A stretch of DNA of 64,000 nt from Daphnia carinata. Lineage: Eukaryota > Arthropoda > Branchiopoda > Diplostraca > Daphniidae. The stretch spans positions 9,460,449 through 9,524,448 of the forward strand of contig NC_081335.1 of assembly GCF_022539665.2 (NCBI RefSeq), given 5' to 3'. Every line of letters begins with the position of its first letter. Position 1 is the stretch's first letter. A program made the translations under genes and the position numbers. Below, in pieces: positions 34,395 to 47,465 of this stretch. The notes under the pieces were generated by a model. That model did not search any database, was not told where the DNA came from, and saw only the letters and a list, made by a program, of their open reading frames with translations.

Positions 34395-36057
34395 CTCGAA
34401 AAATCAGTTTAATATTCTGGGGTCCATTTGAACCCGTACCAGATATTACGCTGATAAGAACAGATTTTATGCATTGTATTTTCCAACGGACTGGAAATAA
34501 AGTTAAATACAATGTTATTTTTTCATTTATATGTAAAGGGAAAAAGTTCGCGAGACGACGTGTCAACGCTACGTTAAGAAACCCTTAAAGAGAAGTTGCA
34601 GAAGACTGATGTCTTCTGTTTCTTCATCTTCTTCAGGTAGTGGATCGCTTTCGTCTGTTTGGTATGCCAAGTGTTTCGCTATTATCCTGGTGGTTTCTTG
34701 TATGGCCAAGAACTTCGTTTTCCTCTTCAGGTTGTTCTACCGTCTTCCAGGAATGAACAGGGCTAGGGATATTGCGTCGTAGCTCGGTAGCCAAGACCCG
34801 AGTGAGCCAACGACTTGAGGAAGTAAAGAGCCGAGATGTTTGTACTTCTCTATCTGTTTATCCCTGGCCTTCTCTAACCCTTAGATCCTGGACACCCTCT
34901 GACTGGTAGTTTTCCGAGTCTGGCCTGGTGGAGGTAGTGCCATTCTTGAAACGTTAGCTCCCGGTGTTATGGGATATAGCTATCCGGTGTTATGGGATTT
35001 GGCTGTCCGGATGAGTGGTTCAGCTGCCAAGTTGAACAATCCGCTGCTTAGTGGATCACCCTGTCGAACACCAGCCGTTGTATGAATCTGAACAGACTCT
35101 TGCCCGACAGCAAACTCCATGACGTTGTTCGAGTCGGAGAGTCGGAGCTGAGCTGGCAGTGGCAGACTCTGAAAAAGACAATTTAGAATCGGGTGAGGGA
35201 TCAATCCAAAAGCATTGGAGAGGTCCAACCAGGCAGTCACCATTTCCCTCTTTGACTGTTTCGCCTGTTCGATAACAGTGTGAAGGAGATGTGTGTGTTC
35301 CTGGATGCCCCTGACACCTGAAAGAAACCCTTTTTGCTCTGGTGACATCCATCCTAGTTTCGTCGCCGTGGCCATTATTCTTGAGGAGAGTATTCCTGAG
35401 AAGATTTTGTACATGGTTGGCAGAAGAGGTATGAGCCGGAAGTTCCCATACTCTGACGAGTCGCCTTTCTTGTATCTAGGGACTGTCTTCGATGTTTTCC
35501 AACAGAATGGAAGCCCATAAGTCCATACAGAGCGGTAGATGACAGCAAAGAGGTAGCCGCTCGCATCCAGAGCACGTAGGTGTCTGTATTCCAGGCCATC
35601 TCGTCCAGGCGCTGTGTTGCAAGCTTTGCCGAGTTTGAGCTTGATTTTCTCTGGACTAGGGGGCGAGGAAAGAATTTCGAGTTCCTCTTGAGTCGGGTTT
35701 TGCTATTAGCATTCATCAAAGTGAGTCTTGGCGAAGCTGATCTGTTCAGTTGGTTGTGGTTCTTGCGATTACGTTGATTTGAGGAATGCGGCAGCCGAAT
35801 CCTTGGTTCCCGTGTAGCCAATGTTTGCTCCTCTAATATCTTCCTAACGGCTTTGCGAGGGTAAAGCGAGTAGAGGCAAACTGCAACGTTTGCCCTTTTT
35901 TGCTGCTTCCTTTTTTTCTGAGCGCCTGATTTTCTGTTGTTGTCGGTTTTGATTACGCTTACTTCTTGTTCTCTCTGTTGAAGCTCTTGGTCTTCTGGAT
36001 TCGTTGCCAGTCTCAGCCACTCCGTGGTGAATTCGTTGAGAAGGGAATCAAGACCCT
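34395..36057 (-). mobile_element. R2-superfamily LINE, copy R-c, internally deleted
   Basis: The tail and RLE end (34395-34900) are followed directly by a piece of RT (35414-34980) and the region upstream of it (35821-35375), so the YADD box, finger and most of the C-terminal part are missing. The RT piece shows MVTAWLDLSNAFGLIPHPIL and GVRQGDPLSSGLFNLAAEP. The join near 34960 contains a duplicated 'ggtgttatgggat.tagctatccgg' word. It ends where the 70-bp satellite begins. Confidence 0.75.
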
Positions 36058-36292
36058 CGTGTATTCAAAATGAATATAGTGTGATACAGTGGGTTTTAAT
36101 ATCTACACTCAAGCAGCATCAAATATACGTGTATTCAATGTGAATATAGTGTTATAGAATCAGTTTCATGATGTACATTCAAACAGCATCAAATATTCGT
36201 GTATTCAATGTTAATATAGTGTTATACAGTGAGTTTCAATATCTACATGCAAACAGCATCAAATATACGTGTATTTAATGAAGATAGTTAAA
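36058..36292. repeat. 70-bp satellite, left block (about 3 units)
   Basis: Units begin with GTGTATTCAATGTGAATATAG and contain a step like ACAGTGAGTTTCA and CATCAAATATAC. It is the same repeat as at 39915-41849. The last unit stops where transposon D2 starts. Confidence 0.85.
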
Positions 36293-36655
36293 GACGCCTA
36301 AAGGAATAGATAAGGATTTATTAAAGTATGGTTAAAGCTGTCGAAAAGAACAGAAAATGTTGTCTAAAGGAATCAAAAAACACATCCAAAAGAATACAGA
36401 GAGACTTCCGTAGTTATGGATCACAGCATCCAAAAGAATGGAAAATGACGCCCAAGTGCATAGAAAATGACGTCTAAAATATGGTTAAAGACATCTAACA
36501 GACGTCATAGGAAATAGGATATGACGACAAAACCTTGTGAAAAACATGAGGCCAAAAATGGAAAAAGGAGTCCACATCATTAAACGTCAAGTAGTATATT
36601 CTTGAATCTGGCAGTGTACATCAAATCATTGTAGGACCTTAAGGCCTATACAGGA

Positions 36656-37937
36656 TCAAGAAAATAAATAGGGACATCTGTAATAGCCACACGATTTGTT
36701 TCCTGTACTTTGTTTTAAACTATCGACTGGACGTAAGGTTTCAACAATTCTTCTTCGAAATGTTGGAAGTCTCCTTTCGTTTTCAAAGAAAGGCTGACAT
36801 GTTTTTTGAAAGACCGGATGGCGATTTTTCCCACTGTTTTCATCAGTGCTTTCTAAAGATTGTTTAATTAACAAAAGCCAACGCAAATCCCGTTGTTCTG
36901 CTTTAATGTCAGCCAATTCTCTTGCCATCATTCGTAAATAACGATTTTGGGTTACAAAACAATAAAGTGAATTCAATAAAAAAAAAATTGGTATGCAAAC
37001 AATATTTTTTACTTGCAAAGGTTTTCAGAACTTGTTTCTCAGAAGACGATCGTTTCTCAAGCAAACCTAAAAATATAAGATTCCACTACTAAATCCATTT
37101 CTGTGTTAATGTATTTTTGAAATATTCTTACCCAACAATGGTGTTTTTCGTTTAACATGAGGACTAGTTGTTTCTTGGGAAGTTAAAGCGATATTAATCG
37201 TTGCGACTCGATCATGCCCGATGCATTTCCATTTTGGCCACGAGAAGTTTCGCCATAATCGTTTGTTCCTGGCTGTGCTGCCTGTAAAGGATAACATTTG
37301 ATTGATTCTAAACGTGGTAATGGCCAATTAGACTTTACTTAAAAAAAAACATAGTTTTTTACAACACATTGGTCGACAAACTATTGTTGCAGCTAATAGC
37401 TCAGTAAACGGTCCAGCAGTTATAGTTTCAGTCACGCCACTCTCTTCCATACCAGAATCAGAATTTTTAGGATCGACAGATGATAGTAAAAAGTTTGTAT
37501 CCCGACTATCTGTCATTGACATATCACTAATGCCAATTGGATCAACTTCACTGCTAAGTCTTTAGTCAAAGTAGATGGATGAAGTCGGTAACGAGGATTG
37601 TGTAAGCTGTTTGGCTTTTTTCTGTTGATTTTGTATCTTTCTAGATCCCTCTGATCTGAGATTTCCTCTTTGAATTGCTCAAAAATATCCCTGCTGACTC
37701 ATCTCACATGACAGACTCATCTTTTCTGTTCATGGCTTTTTCAAAAGATTCTATTGAAACCAATAAATTTATTAGTACATAACAATTGTACATATAGTAA
37801 CATAATTTACCGTGACTCGAAAAAATTTTGCAATCATAGCGTTTCCATGACATTTTCAAAATTGCACAACCCTCATCCAATTTGCGGTGACTTTTTGAAG
37901 ACTTCGTTTTCTTTAGTTTAGTCTTGAAATTGCACAA
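36656..37937 (-). pseudogene. D2 counterpart of the DUF4806-side gene
   Basis: Pieces 37937-37704, 37522-37328, 37327-37106 and 37018-36656 read down the minus strand. The first is nearly identical to the D1 piece at 3249. The next two are not in D1, which is deleted there. The last has RELADIKAEQRDLRWLLLI and RRLPTFRRRIVETL, the second of which is also in D1. The DUF4806-like end of D1 is absent. No catalytic residues can be named. Confidence 0.5.
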
Positions 37938-38410
37938 TTAAGAATGTAGTCATTTTAATCAGATGTCAGCCAGTGAAAGTTAAACGCAAACGATAATAAG
38001 CACACACGAAAATCCACTTGTTCACTGTAAAATTTAACACCACTTCTTTCAATATCTAAAACTAGACTGAAAAAAAAGAGAAAAAAGGGACCGTATTTCT
38101 GAAATGATTCGGGAATCGAGACTCGCTTTTGTTTTGTCATTTGTTTTTTTTCCATCTTCTGAAGCACTCTCTGTTGAAACTGTCGTCAAATATTAGTGAA
38201 TTATGATCATATTCTCATTTTGAAATATTATTGATTGATTACTTGTTTGTTAGGTGCTTAAGCATCACAACTTAAACCATCACTATAGGTATGTATATCA
38301 GGAAATGTGTTTCTATTGTTGGTTTTGATTTGACTTTTTTAATTATAAGGCGAATGACAGAAAGAAATAAAAGGAGGCGAAATTAGAAAAATGCACCATA
38401 CTTGTAATTT

Positions 38411-39172
38411 TTGTGTGAGGATGACAAATGCTCATATGACTTGTCAGAGTCAGATGTCGAAATTAGTTCAATTTCCTCCCAACTTTATGTTGTAGTTGGT
38501 ATTGTCCCTGATACACTAGCAGAAACTCAAGTCCAACGGATACCTACATTAGACGTAAAAGTACATTATCTTGAAAAAAATTTTTTTAAGACTATAAATA
38601 ACCTTGCTTCGGTAAAAAGGGACCCACAACACCTGTGGCAGTGCTCCTGTCGTCTTCAGAGAACTATTCTGACGAGGAAGTACCAGACAGTAGTGGTAGT
38701 GATAGTAATCTTGAAGAATCGTTATCTGCAACAATAGAAGAATTCGATGTTTATGGACCAGGAGCAAAAAATGAAGTGTCAGCTGGCGAACTTTTCCCAG
38801 GGCACAGTTAGCTACCTGAAAATAGAAAGTCCCATAGACTTTTCCAAATGTGATCAACTGTTGAAAATTTTGCGTCCCTATCATCCTGATCTTCCTCTGT
38901 CAACTCGCACTCTTGTAAAACCACCTCGGAAAGCGAGTAAACATTCCAGGAATTGCACACTTGAAATCCGATGATGAGGCCGATAGTTGTGTTTTCTTAA
39001 AGACATGTCCGTTGTTGTGATACATGATTTTGTAAATCGTCGTGATAATGCGGTTGTAATTGCAAAAAGATATGCAAACCAACGAGATATCTATACGGAT
39101 CGCTGTCGTTCGTCTGTAATCCAAGAATATCTTGTGTCATTGCTGTCTGCTAACTTTCATTTGTGGACATAA
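38411..39172 (+). pseudogene. D2 counterpart of the HPDLP/RTL protein
   Basis: ORF pieces 38411-38737, 38747-38974 and 38987-39172 match the D1 pieces at 2793-2032 almost residue for residue, including PYHPDLPLSTRTLVKPPRK. The piece boundaries fall in the same places in both copies, so the frame breaks predate the split of the copies or the segments are exons. Confidence 0.55.
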
Positions 39173-39891
39173 AATACATTTTGTGTAAGGGGGTTAGATT
39201 GCCTGCTTCAGCGTCATTGAATTCATTCGCAGTTTTCGTATTAAAGAAACAATGAATTTTTATTTTTTTATGTTCATTTTCGCGCGATAACTGATGAGAT
39301 GTTTTCCGCCGTGTATACCCCTTAAAAATTCACTGATAGAGGCGACTTAAATTTTTGGGTATGGGCGTCTTCAAGACATCTTAAAGGACACCCAATAGAC
39401 GTGTAAAGCACATTTAGAAGACTAAAGATATCTTAAGACGTCTAGAAAACACCTGCATTTCGTCTTTAACTTCACTGATAAAGTTGTCCGAAATTTGCCC
39501 TATGTAGACGTCGTATAGACACCTTCTTCTGATCCCGTTTTTCTCTTGAATGATAGTCCTGAGGTAGTCTGATCTTGGACGTCTTAGGAATATCTTATTT
39601 TAATCTTAGTGCTAAGTCCACAGTTTGTCTTTCCGGGGACATCCTAAAGACATCTTTTTTTAGCTTCGAATCGGCTTGTCGTTAATTAAGGCTGTCTTGA
39701 CATCTTAGAGACGTCACTTTTTAGTTTTCGTACTCAGTTGACCTAAGGAAGTCCTGACCAGATATCTTTGAGACGTCCTTTTTTGGACAGAGATGTCTTA
39801 GTACCAAAGAAGGCCTGACCTGAAATCTTTTCGACCACTTGTTTTAGTCTAGGATGTCTTTGAGTCTACGGGACATCCTCGGCATATCTTA

Positions 39892-39914
39892 CAGTCAACC
39901 CAGTGCTATGTGGG
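39892..39914 (-). repeat. right terminal inverted repeat of D2
   Basis: Minus strand begins CCCACATAGCACTGGGTTGACTG, matching the left end of D1 with few differences. Confidence 0.8.
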
Positions 39915-41849
39915 AGTGTTATAGAATCAGTTTCATGATCTACATTCAAACAGTTTAAAATATACCTGGATTCAATGTGAATATAGTGTGATACAGTGAG
40001 TTTCATAATCTACGTTCAAATAGTTTCAAATATACGTGTATTCAATGTGAATAAAGTGGGATACAGTGAGTTTAACGATGTATATTCAAACAGTATCGAA
40101 TATCCGTGTATTCAATGCGAATATAGTGATATAGAATCAGTTTCATGATCTACAATCAAACAGTATCAAATATACGTGTATTCAATGTCAATATAGTGTT
40201 ATAGAATCAGTTTCATGATCTACATTCAAACAGCATCAAATATACCTGTATTCAATGTGAATATATTGTGATACAGTGAGTTTCAATATCTACTTACAAA
40301 CACCATCAAGTATACGTTTATTCAATGTGAATATAGTGTTATAATCAGTTTAATTATTTACATTCAAGCAGTATCAAATATACGTCCATTTAATGTGATT
40401 ATACTGTTATACAATCAGTTTCATAATCTGCATTCAAACAGCATCAAATATACATGTATTCCATGTGAATATAGTGTATAGAGTGAGTTTCAATATCTAC
40501 ATTCAAACAGCATCAAATATACGTGTATTCAATGTGAATATAATATGATACAGTAAGAGTCAATATCTACATTCAAACAGCATCAAATATACGTGTATTC
40601 AACGTCAATATAGTGCTACAGTGAGTTCATGATCTGCATTTATACAGTATCAAGTATACGTTTATTCAAAGTGAATATAGCTACATAGATTGAGTTTCAT
40701 GAGCTACACTCCAAAAGTCAAATATAAGTTTATTCAATGTGCATATAGTGTGATACAGTAAGTGTAAATATCTACATTCAAACAGTATTAAATATACCTG
40801 TATTCAATGTGAACATAGCGTGATACAGCGAGTTTCAATATTTACATTAAAACAGCATCAAATATACTTGTTTTCAATGTGAATATTGTGTCATAGAATC
40901 AGTTTCATGATACAAATTCAAACAGTATCAAATATACGTGTATTCAATGTGAATATAGTGATATAGAATGAATTTAATGATCCACATTCCTACAGTATCA
41001 AATATAGGTGTATTCAACACGCATGTAGTGTGATATAGCGAGTTTCATGATCGGCATTCAAATAGGATCAAATATACGTGTATTCAATGTGAATATAGTG
41101 ATAAAGAATGAGTTTCAAGATTAACAAATACGTATATTCGATGTGAATATAGTATGATGCAGTGGGTTTCACGATCTACATTCAAACAGTATCAGATATA
41201 CGTGTATGCAATGTGAATATAGTGATACGGAATGAGTTTCATGATCTACATTCAAACGGTATCAAATATACGTGTATTCGATGTGAATATAGTGTGATAC
41301 AGTGGGTTTCACGATCTCCATTCAAAATGTATCAAATATACGCGTATTTAATGTGAATATAGTGATATAGAATGATTTGATGATGATATCAAAATGAATT
41401 TAATGATCCACATTCGTACAGTATCAAATATAGGTGTATTCAACACGCATGTAGTGTGATACAGCGAGTTAGACGATCTGCATTCAAACAGTATCAAATA
41501 TGCGTGTATTCAATGCGAATATAGTGTTACACAATGAGTTTCATAATCATCATTCAAATGGTATCATATGCTCGTGTGAATATAATGTGAAACAGTGAGT
41601 TTCACGATCTACATTCAAACAGTATCAAATATACGGGTATTCTAAGTGAATATAGTGATATAGAATGAGTTTCATGATCTTGATTCAACCAGTATCAAAT
41701 ATCGGTGTATTCAAAGTGAATATGGTATGATACAGCGAGTTTCATGATTTTCATTCAAACAGTATCAAATATACGTGTATTCAATGTGAATATAGTGATA
41801 TAGAATGAGTTTCATAATCTACATTCAAACAATATCAAATATACGTGTA
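39915..41849. repeat. 70-bp satellite, right block (about 27 units)
   Basis: Tandem units of 70 bp, AT-rich, with the core ATACGTGTATTCAATGTGAA. Two unit types alternate in places: one with GATATAGAATGAG and one with GATACAGTGAG, and a rarer unit with TTCAACACGCATGTAG recurs about 426 bp apart (near 41010 and 41437), a sign of higher-order structure. ORFs through the block are chance. The array ends where a Helitron starts. Confidence 0.9.
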
Positions 41850-44800
41850 TCTACTATCTTTATAAAAGCCAAAGGTCTATTTGTGGGAGGAGTTTGTTGG
41901 TGTATCTGTCTGTGTGTTTTTCCGAAAAATTTAACGGTGTGCGCACGCCGTCACAGATTTGCGCGCAGTCACGTGTCGTTTTTCGACCTGCTAAAGGGTT
42001 CGACTACCTGAAAAAAAGTTGAAACTGCCTTTGACAAGGCTTAACCTTTTCCTTTCCTTTCGCCATTGGTTTGGTCAGTGGTCGGATTGACATCACGGGT
42101 TTTTTTTTTTACCTGGAAAAAGGTCGGCTACCTGAAAATAGGTTCGACCTACCGCTGGCTCAGCTTAACCTTTTTCCGTTTCCCGTTTTTTCCTTAACTA
42201 TTCATTACAAATCACAGCATTCCGCATTTTAGCAACCCGTTTCCACCATCATTGACACATTGGCGTCAGACGAAATTGAGCCGACATTCAGCCAACTCAT
42301 TGTACACAAAAACGTTCTGCTGTCATATTTTCACAAGGGTAAGCCATTTTTTATACATTTCTTACAAGCATTCTACATTTCTTATTTTCTAACATGGTTT
42401 TCATTTGAACAGGTGACAATTTATTGGACAATAGTTTTTTTGGATATCTCCCAGCTCGCTCAAAAGACAGCCACTGGATATATTTCAGTGAAAAATTTTT
42501 TCTCTTTCTACACATTTAAACAGGTGGTGTCCCACATTCAAATAAGCATCACCCATTTGCAGATGGCAGCGTTCAACAAGTTTCATCAACCCCAAGTTAA
42601 CTGTGTTTAACTTTTCAATCCTATCCAGTTGAACGGGCTTTCCATTGCTGCTTCAGTTCTATTTTTAAATGTTTTGATGCTTTTGTTGACTAATTTGCTG
42701 TTGTTTACATTTACGGAAATACAATGGCTTCATCTGAAGATTACAAATTTCTTCCCGCTTCCTTCTGGTCAACTAAAAGCAATGTGAATCTCATAGGAGA
42801 ACAGCACACAATAAGTTATGCTTTATGTGACAAGCTTAACAAGACATGTTTGACTTAAAGCATTCAATATTTATTTCTCAGCAGGTAACTCATAAAACCT
42901 GCAGATATTAGCATTCAACAAGAACCACTACCTTTAAACAACAGTGTTCAATTTTGACACGCCGTTCCTGTTGAACGGGCTCTTCACCTCCTCCTCAGTT
43001 CTTAATCAACATGTGTTTATGGTTTGGTAAACAAATTGATCGTTGTTTACACTTACAAAAAGGTAGTGTGGCTTCCCCTTAATCGCACAATATAACAGGT
43101 GAGGCATTCTCTGAGTAATATTCTTCAAATTTCTCAGGCACATTTCATTTGCAGCTTTCAAAGTTAGGTACTACGCGAGGATGGACTGCTGATTGATCAA
43201 AATAAATACCAAACGCGCAGATATGAAGCATTCAACAGGTCAAGTTTTATTTAAAGCTTTCAGTTCTTTGTCAACAGGTGCCTCATTGAAGTGGTCGTTC
43301 AACAAATTCCAGCACTCTAAACCAACGGCGTTCCACCTTTTGTGTACAGGTGTTAGCTGACTAGGATAACCGATTTCTTTTTGCACAATTTTTTACAAAC
43401 GTGTTTTCTACCAGGTAATAACAGTGTGAACCAAGTGATAACAGTTTTTCTTGACGTCTGAGGTCGCGCAAAAGGCTGCCTACACTAAACTACGACTAAA
43501 CTAGAAGAAATGGGAAACTCAAAGGTGCAAAGCACACAACCAGTCACATATGACTTAGAGCTCTCGGGGTTTATTAATCAACAGGTAGCTCATTCAAACA
43601 TGCACGATTTAGGACTCAACAAGTAATGCTCTCAACCAACAGAATTCAATTTTATCTTTCAACATCTGCCAGATGAAAGGGCTTAGCATTTTTTATTTCA
43701 GTTCTATTTTAACGTGCTTTTATGTTTTCTTGCACTGCTTTGCTATTTTAATTTACAAACAGGCAGTGGCTTCATCCAAAAACCTCAAATTTTCCCGTTT
43801 ACAGATGATCATTCCCCTGAATTGCAAACTGCAAATTTAGCAGACACGCTTCATTTTCAACTCCAAGAGTGAAAAGCTACGTTAGGATGGACAGCTGGTC
43901 CACTAAAAGAAATGTCAACCTCATAGGTACACAGTACTCGAAGGTCACGTTTTACATAAAGCTTTCAATGTTTTATTTGTAATCAGACACCTCACCGATA
44001 CGGACATATGTTGGCGTTCATCAAGTCCTACCACTGTTAATAAATGGTGTGCAACTTTTCCCACACATCTCAGAATAGGGCTAGGCATTTCCACATCAGT
44101 TCTATTTTTTAATGTGTTAGTGCTTTTGTTTACCAAGTTTTTTACCAGACTGTTATTTGCGTTTACAAAAAGATAACGTGGTTCCTTTGAAGATCATAAG
44201 TTTTCTCATGTTTACAGATGAAGCATTTATTGATATGCTTTCGGCAACTTCACAGGCACATTTCATGTGTAATTTTGAAAGGGACAAGCTACGCAAGGAT
44301 GGACGACGGAAATGTCAAAGTCACAGGTGCCATTACGCAACAAGTCACATTTTACTTAAGGCCCTCAGTGGTTATTTGTGAAGAGGTGCCTTATCGAAAC
44401 GTTCGGATGGTGGCATTCAACAAGTTCCACCACCCTCAACCAACGGCGTTCAACTTTGTCACAACTAAAAAAATGCCAACCTCATAGGTTCACAACAGTC
44501 GATAAGTCATGTTTTACATAAAGCTAAATAAGATTAACAAGACAAATTTGGACTAAAGCTTTCAATGTTTTTCGTCAACAAGTACCACATAAAACCTGCA
44601 GATGTTACCATTATACGAGGTCCACCAACCTCAACCAACAACGTTCAATTTTTTCAAACCTTTCTGGCGAAAGCGCAGTGCATTTTCCGTATAGCTATTA
44701 ACTGGCTGTGTTAAACGTTTTTTTACCACATACGTTTTAAATTTCTGTTTCTCACCGAAGTTCTTCACTGGAACAGCTGATAGCATTTTGCTCCTACATT

Positions 44801-46390
44801 TCTATTCTGCAACGTCACTCCTCAACAAACTGTGTATGCCATTTCATTGAAGGCTTCAATTACATTTTTACAGAATTGCCTGGTGACAAGTGTGACTGCC
44901 ACGTAACCATCACATAAGGATCTGCGTTTTCCACCAGGTGACATCAGTTTTCTTTGACGTCTGCGCTCGCTCAAAAGGATGCCTAAACTAAGCTAATTAA
45001 ATCACTACTAAACTACAACAAATGTGAAACTCACACGTACAAAGCACTCAAACAGTCACATATGACATAAAGCTTTCAGTGCTTATTTGTCAACAAATAG
45101 CTTATTGAAACATGCACATTATACCACTCAACAAGTGCTACGCTCAACAAACAGCATTCCGTTTTTTTAACGTCCCCAGATGAATGTGCTCTTCATTTAT
45201 CACTGGCAGTTGTATTTTAACATCCGTTATTGTTTTCATTCTCTACTTGACTGTTGTAAAAATTAACAAGAAGACGGTGGCTTAATCTGAAGTTCACAAA
45301 TTTTCTCCTCTTTACAGGTAAACAAGTGAAGCATTTGTTTGAGTTGCATCCTGCAATTTTTCTGAAGCATACTTTCATTCGCAACTTTCAAAGTGAAAAG
45401 CTGCGCGAGGATGGAATGCTGATCAACAAAAAGAAATGACAAACTCACATATTCAAAGCATTCAACAAATCATATTTGACTTAAAGCTTGCAATATTTAT
45501 TATTTAACAGGCACCTTATTGAATGGTAATTCATTAAAAAAATAAATTTAAAATAAAATTAAAGAAAAATAAACGAGCTGCATCTCCAATTCTGTTAAAT
45601 TTTAACAATCATGTTGTAGTTCCATAATAGGAACTGCCTGTATTTTAAAACTAATGGCGAATTTCTGAAATTTGCAAATTCACTTACAAATTCAGATCAA
45701 CAAGTGACACGTTACATTCATGTGCTAGCTGAAAATTTTACAATCCAAGTGACAACATCATGTATTCTCATTTTATTTTCGATTATTGTAATATTGCTTC
45801 AGGTACCGTGTACTCTCCCGACCACAATTGGCAACTGACAGTGGGTTTCGGAAATTGTTCGCCTACGAGAAGGGGACATGTTAAACTTCAATGAGTACGA
45901 TTTCTAACCAGAAGCTTTTGCAATTTCATCAGCGTAATGCTAAATCAACGTTGTTGTCCAATTGACGACTGATCGTTCGTTTGCCGATTCGTTCGTGACC
46001 GATCATCAGGTAACACCGAAAAAGTTGTGTAAGGATTTATAACACAAAAGAAGTAAAAACTTCAACTAACTCTGGCTAGGCTTAACATTTTGCTTTCTCC
46101 TTTTTCGTCCTTCTTACCATTGGTCGAATAGGAACCGCGTGAAAATTAAATCCCTGGAGTAAGTTTCAATAACCTGAACAAGATTTCCATGTGCCACCGA
46201 CAAGGGCTAAGCTTTTTTTCTTTCAAAGTTACACGGGCAGAAATAAAACAGCAGGCAGTAATAAAACGCAGACAGCCTAAAATCGCGAGCCGAGGAGCAG
46301 AAGGGGGGAGACTGCAGGCAGGGAGAGAACGAGAAAAGACACTTAATACTAGGCTTCACCTATTAATGGGTAGGATACAGAGATAAGGAG
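41850..46390 (+). mobile_element. Helitron-like element, 5' end certain, 3' end uncertain
   Basis: Starts TCTACTATCTTTATAAAAGCC next to an A in the satellite, the A-T target and TC start of Helitrons; the AT-rich start followed by a GTCTATTTGTGGGAGGAGTTTG run is typical of arthropod Helitrons. No Rep/helicase gene is visible, so it is non-autonomous. The interior consists of degenerate internal repeats. I cannot find a sure CTRR end with hairpin; the right limit is set by the MITE. Confidence 0.6.
42300..45540. repeat. degenerate internal repeats of the Helitron-like element
   Basis: At least six landmark copies of a module like 'GTTCAATTTT...CCAGTTGAACGGGCT..TCAGTTCTATTTTAA' occur near 42613, 42955, 43650, 44050, 44648 and 45163, each near words such as GCATTCAACAAG and AAAGCTTTCA. 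Spacing varies from about 340 to 700 bp. ORFs across them (for example 42260-42610 and 44157-44487) lack motifs. This looks like an old amplification inside the element. Confidence 0.55.
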
Positions 46391-46413
46391 ATGGGACACT
46401 ACCGTGTTAAAGC
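45541..46413. other. unassigned DNA, possibly Helitron 3' region
   Basis: The part near 46080-46210 resembles the 5' region near 42030-42180 (a 'CTTAACCTTTT' and 'CCTTTTTCGTCC' theme), hinting at the element's other end or an old duplication. A purine-rich run lies at 46270-46330. No gene is seen. Confidence 0.35.
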
Positions 46414-46900
46414 CGCCATGACACTTTTTGGGGCAGCATCTAGCGGCTAATTCCCTCCCTTCATCATTAGCAGACGAATTCCCTGCAAGGAACCAATGTG
46501 ACAAGCGGCTAATTTGAATATGGGAAAGTAAAGTCGGACATTAGCCAGATAAAAACACACAACGAAAGTTCTGTGACTCGGAGGGCGTTGAAAACTCGAA
46601 GAATCAAAAGGGATCGATTTTCTGGAATTTTTGGCTTACAAATACTTTCCTTGTTAGCTAATTATCAAATTTTATCCTGCAAAATACCAGCCTCAGTTTA
46701 CAAGTTGTTACAATAGTAGTTACAATTTACTTTAAGTCATGAAACTTTGTTTTGTGTGTTATTAACTGGTGTATTGTCTAACTCTCCGTGACCATTTCAA
46801 ATCAGCCGCCTGTAACAATGCTTGCTTGCAGGGAATTCGTCTGCTAATGAGAAAGGGAGGGAATTAGCCGCTAGATGGAGTGCCGAAATCTGTCATGGCG
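46414..46900. mobile_element. MITE with long inverted repeats
   Basis: Both ends start CGCCATGACA (the right end read on the minus strand), and a near-perfect 60-base inverted block follows, including CATCTAGCGGCTAATTCCC and CATTAGCAGACGAATTCCC. Length is about 487 bp and no coding is present. Flanking bases do not show a clear target duplication. Confidence 0.8.
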
Positions 46901-47465
46901 ATTAGGGGTTTTGTTGTTGTTGTATTTTGGTAATATTTGCTTGAATTAAAATTTATTTCTATGTATTTTACACTTAAACTAAAAAAAGAAAAAAAAATTT
47001 TTTTTTTTTTGTTGAAGATCGCTAATAGGGTAATAAAGGTAGCTAAGTAATGGCCAATAATGGCGTAAACTAGGATTGGAAAACAAGGGAACGGCAACGT
47101 TGTAAATCAGAAGGAAAGGAGGATCACAATAGGCTTGAAGAGACATGGCAATGTTGCTGAGGGAATATATTGGGCGAGGAACCGTTTGTTGAGACATGCC
47201 AATGCTGTTTGTGGAAAATAGGGTGGGTGCGCGAAAATGGTCAGGGAGACATGGCAATGCTGCCTTTTTTTTTGAAAGTAAAGGATGCGAGAAAATGGTT
47301 GGGGAGACATGGCAATGCTGTTTTTGGAAGATGGCGTGTGGCGAGGAAATTATAGGTGGCGCGTCATACGTCATGCGGCGTATGTTCGGCACATGAAAAA
47401 AAAGGAATACATATGAAGTAGGAAGAGTTCGTATATGCATGAAGTAATGCATATATATCCGTGAA
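46901..47465. repeat. AT-rich flank with a four-unit minisatellite (47140-47345)
   Basis: GAGACATGGCAATGCTG recurs at about 47140, 47191, 47246 and 47304, with spacing 51, 55 and 58 bases and related filler (GGAAAATAGGGTG..., GCGAGGAAA). The part before it is AT-rich with a T run. ORFs through it are not real genes. Confidence 0.7.

Larger units (their letters stand above)
36293..39914. mobile_element. DNA transposon copy D2, inverted relative to D1
   Basis: The right end has the family terminus (reverse complement of CCCACATAGCACTGGG) at 39914. The copy matches D1 over most of its length in the opposite direction, beginning at about 36408. The left 115 bases do not match D1 and the left TIR is absent, so this end is damaged. 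The satellite on each side is in phase, so the element inserted into the array. Coding remnants lie at 36656-37937 (minus) and 38411-39172 (plus). Confidence 0.75.

Noticed and set aside
36058-41849. CRISPR-like regular repeats
   Set aside because: Units are tandem 70-bp copies without distinct spacers, in a eukaryotic repeat context; this is a satellite.
46189-46386. Helitron 3' hairpin and CTAG end near 46350
   Set aside because: A CTAG occurs, but there is no clear hairpin next to it and no satellite sequence after it.
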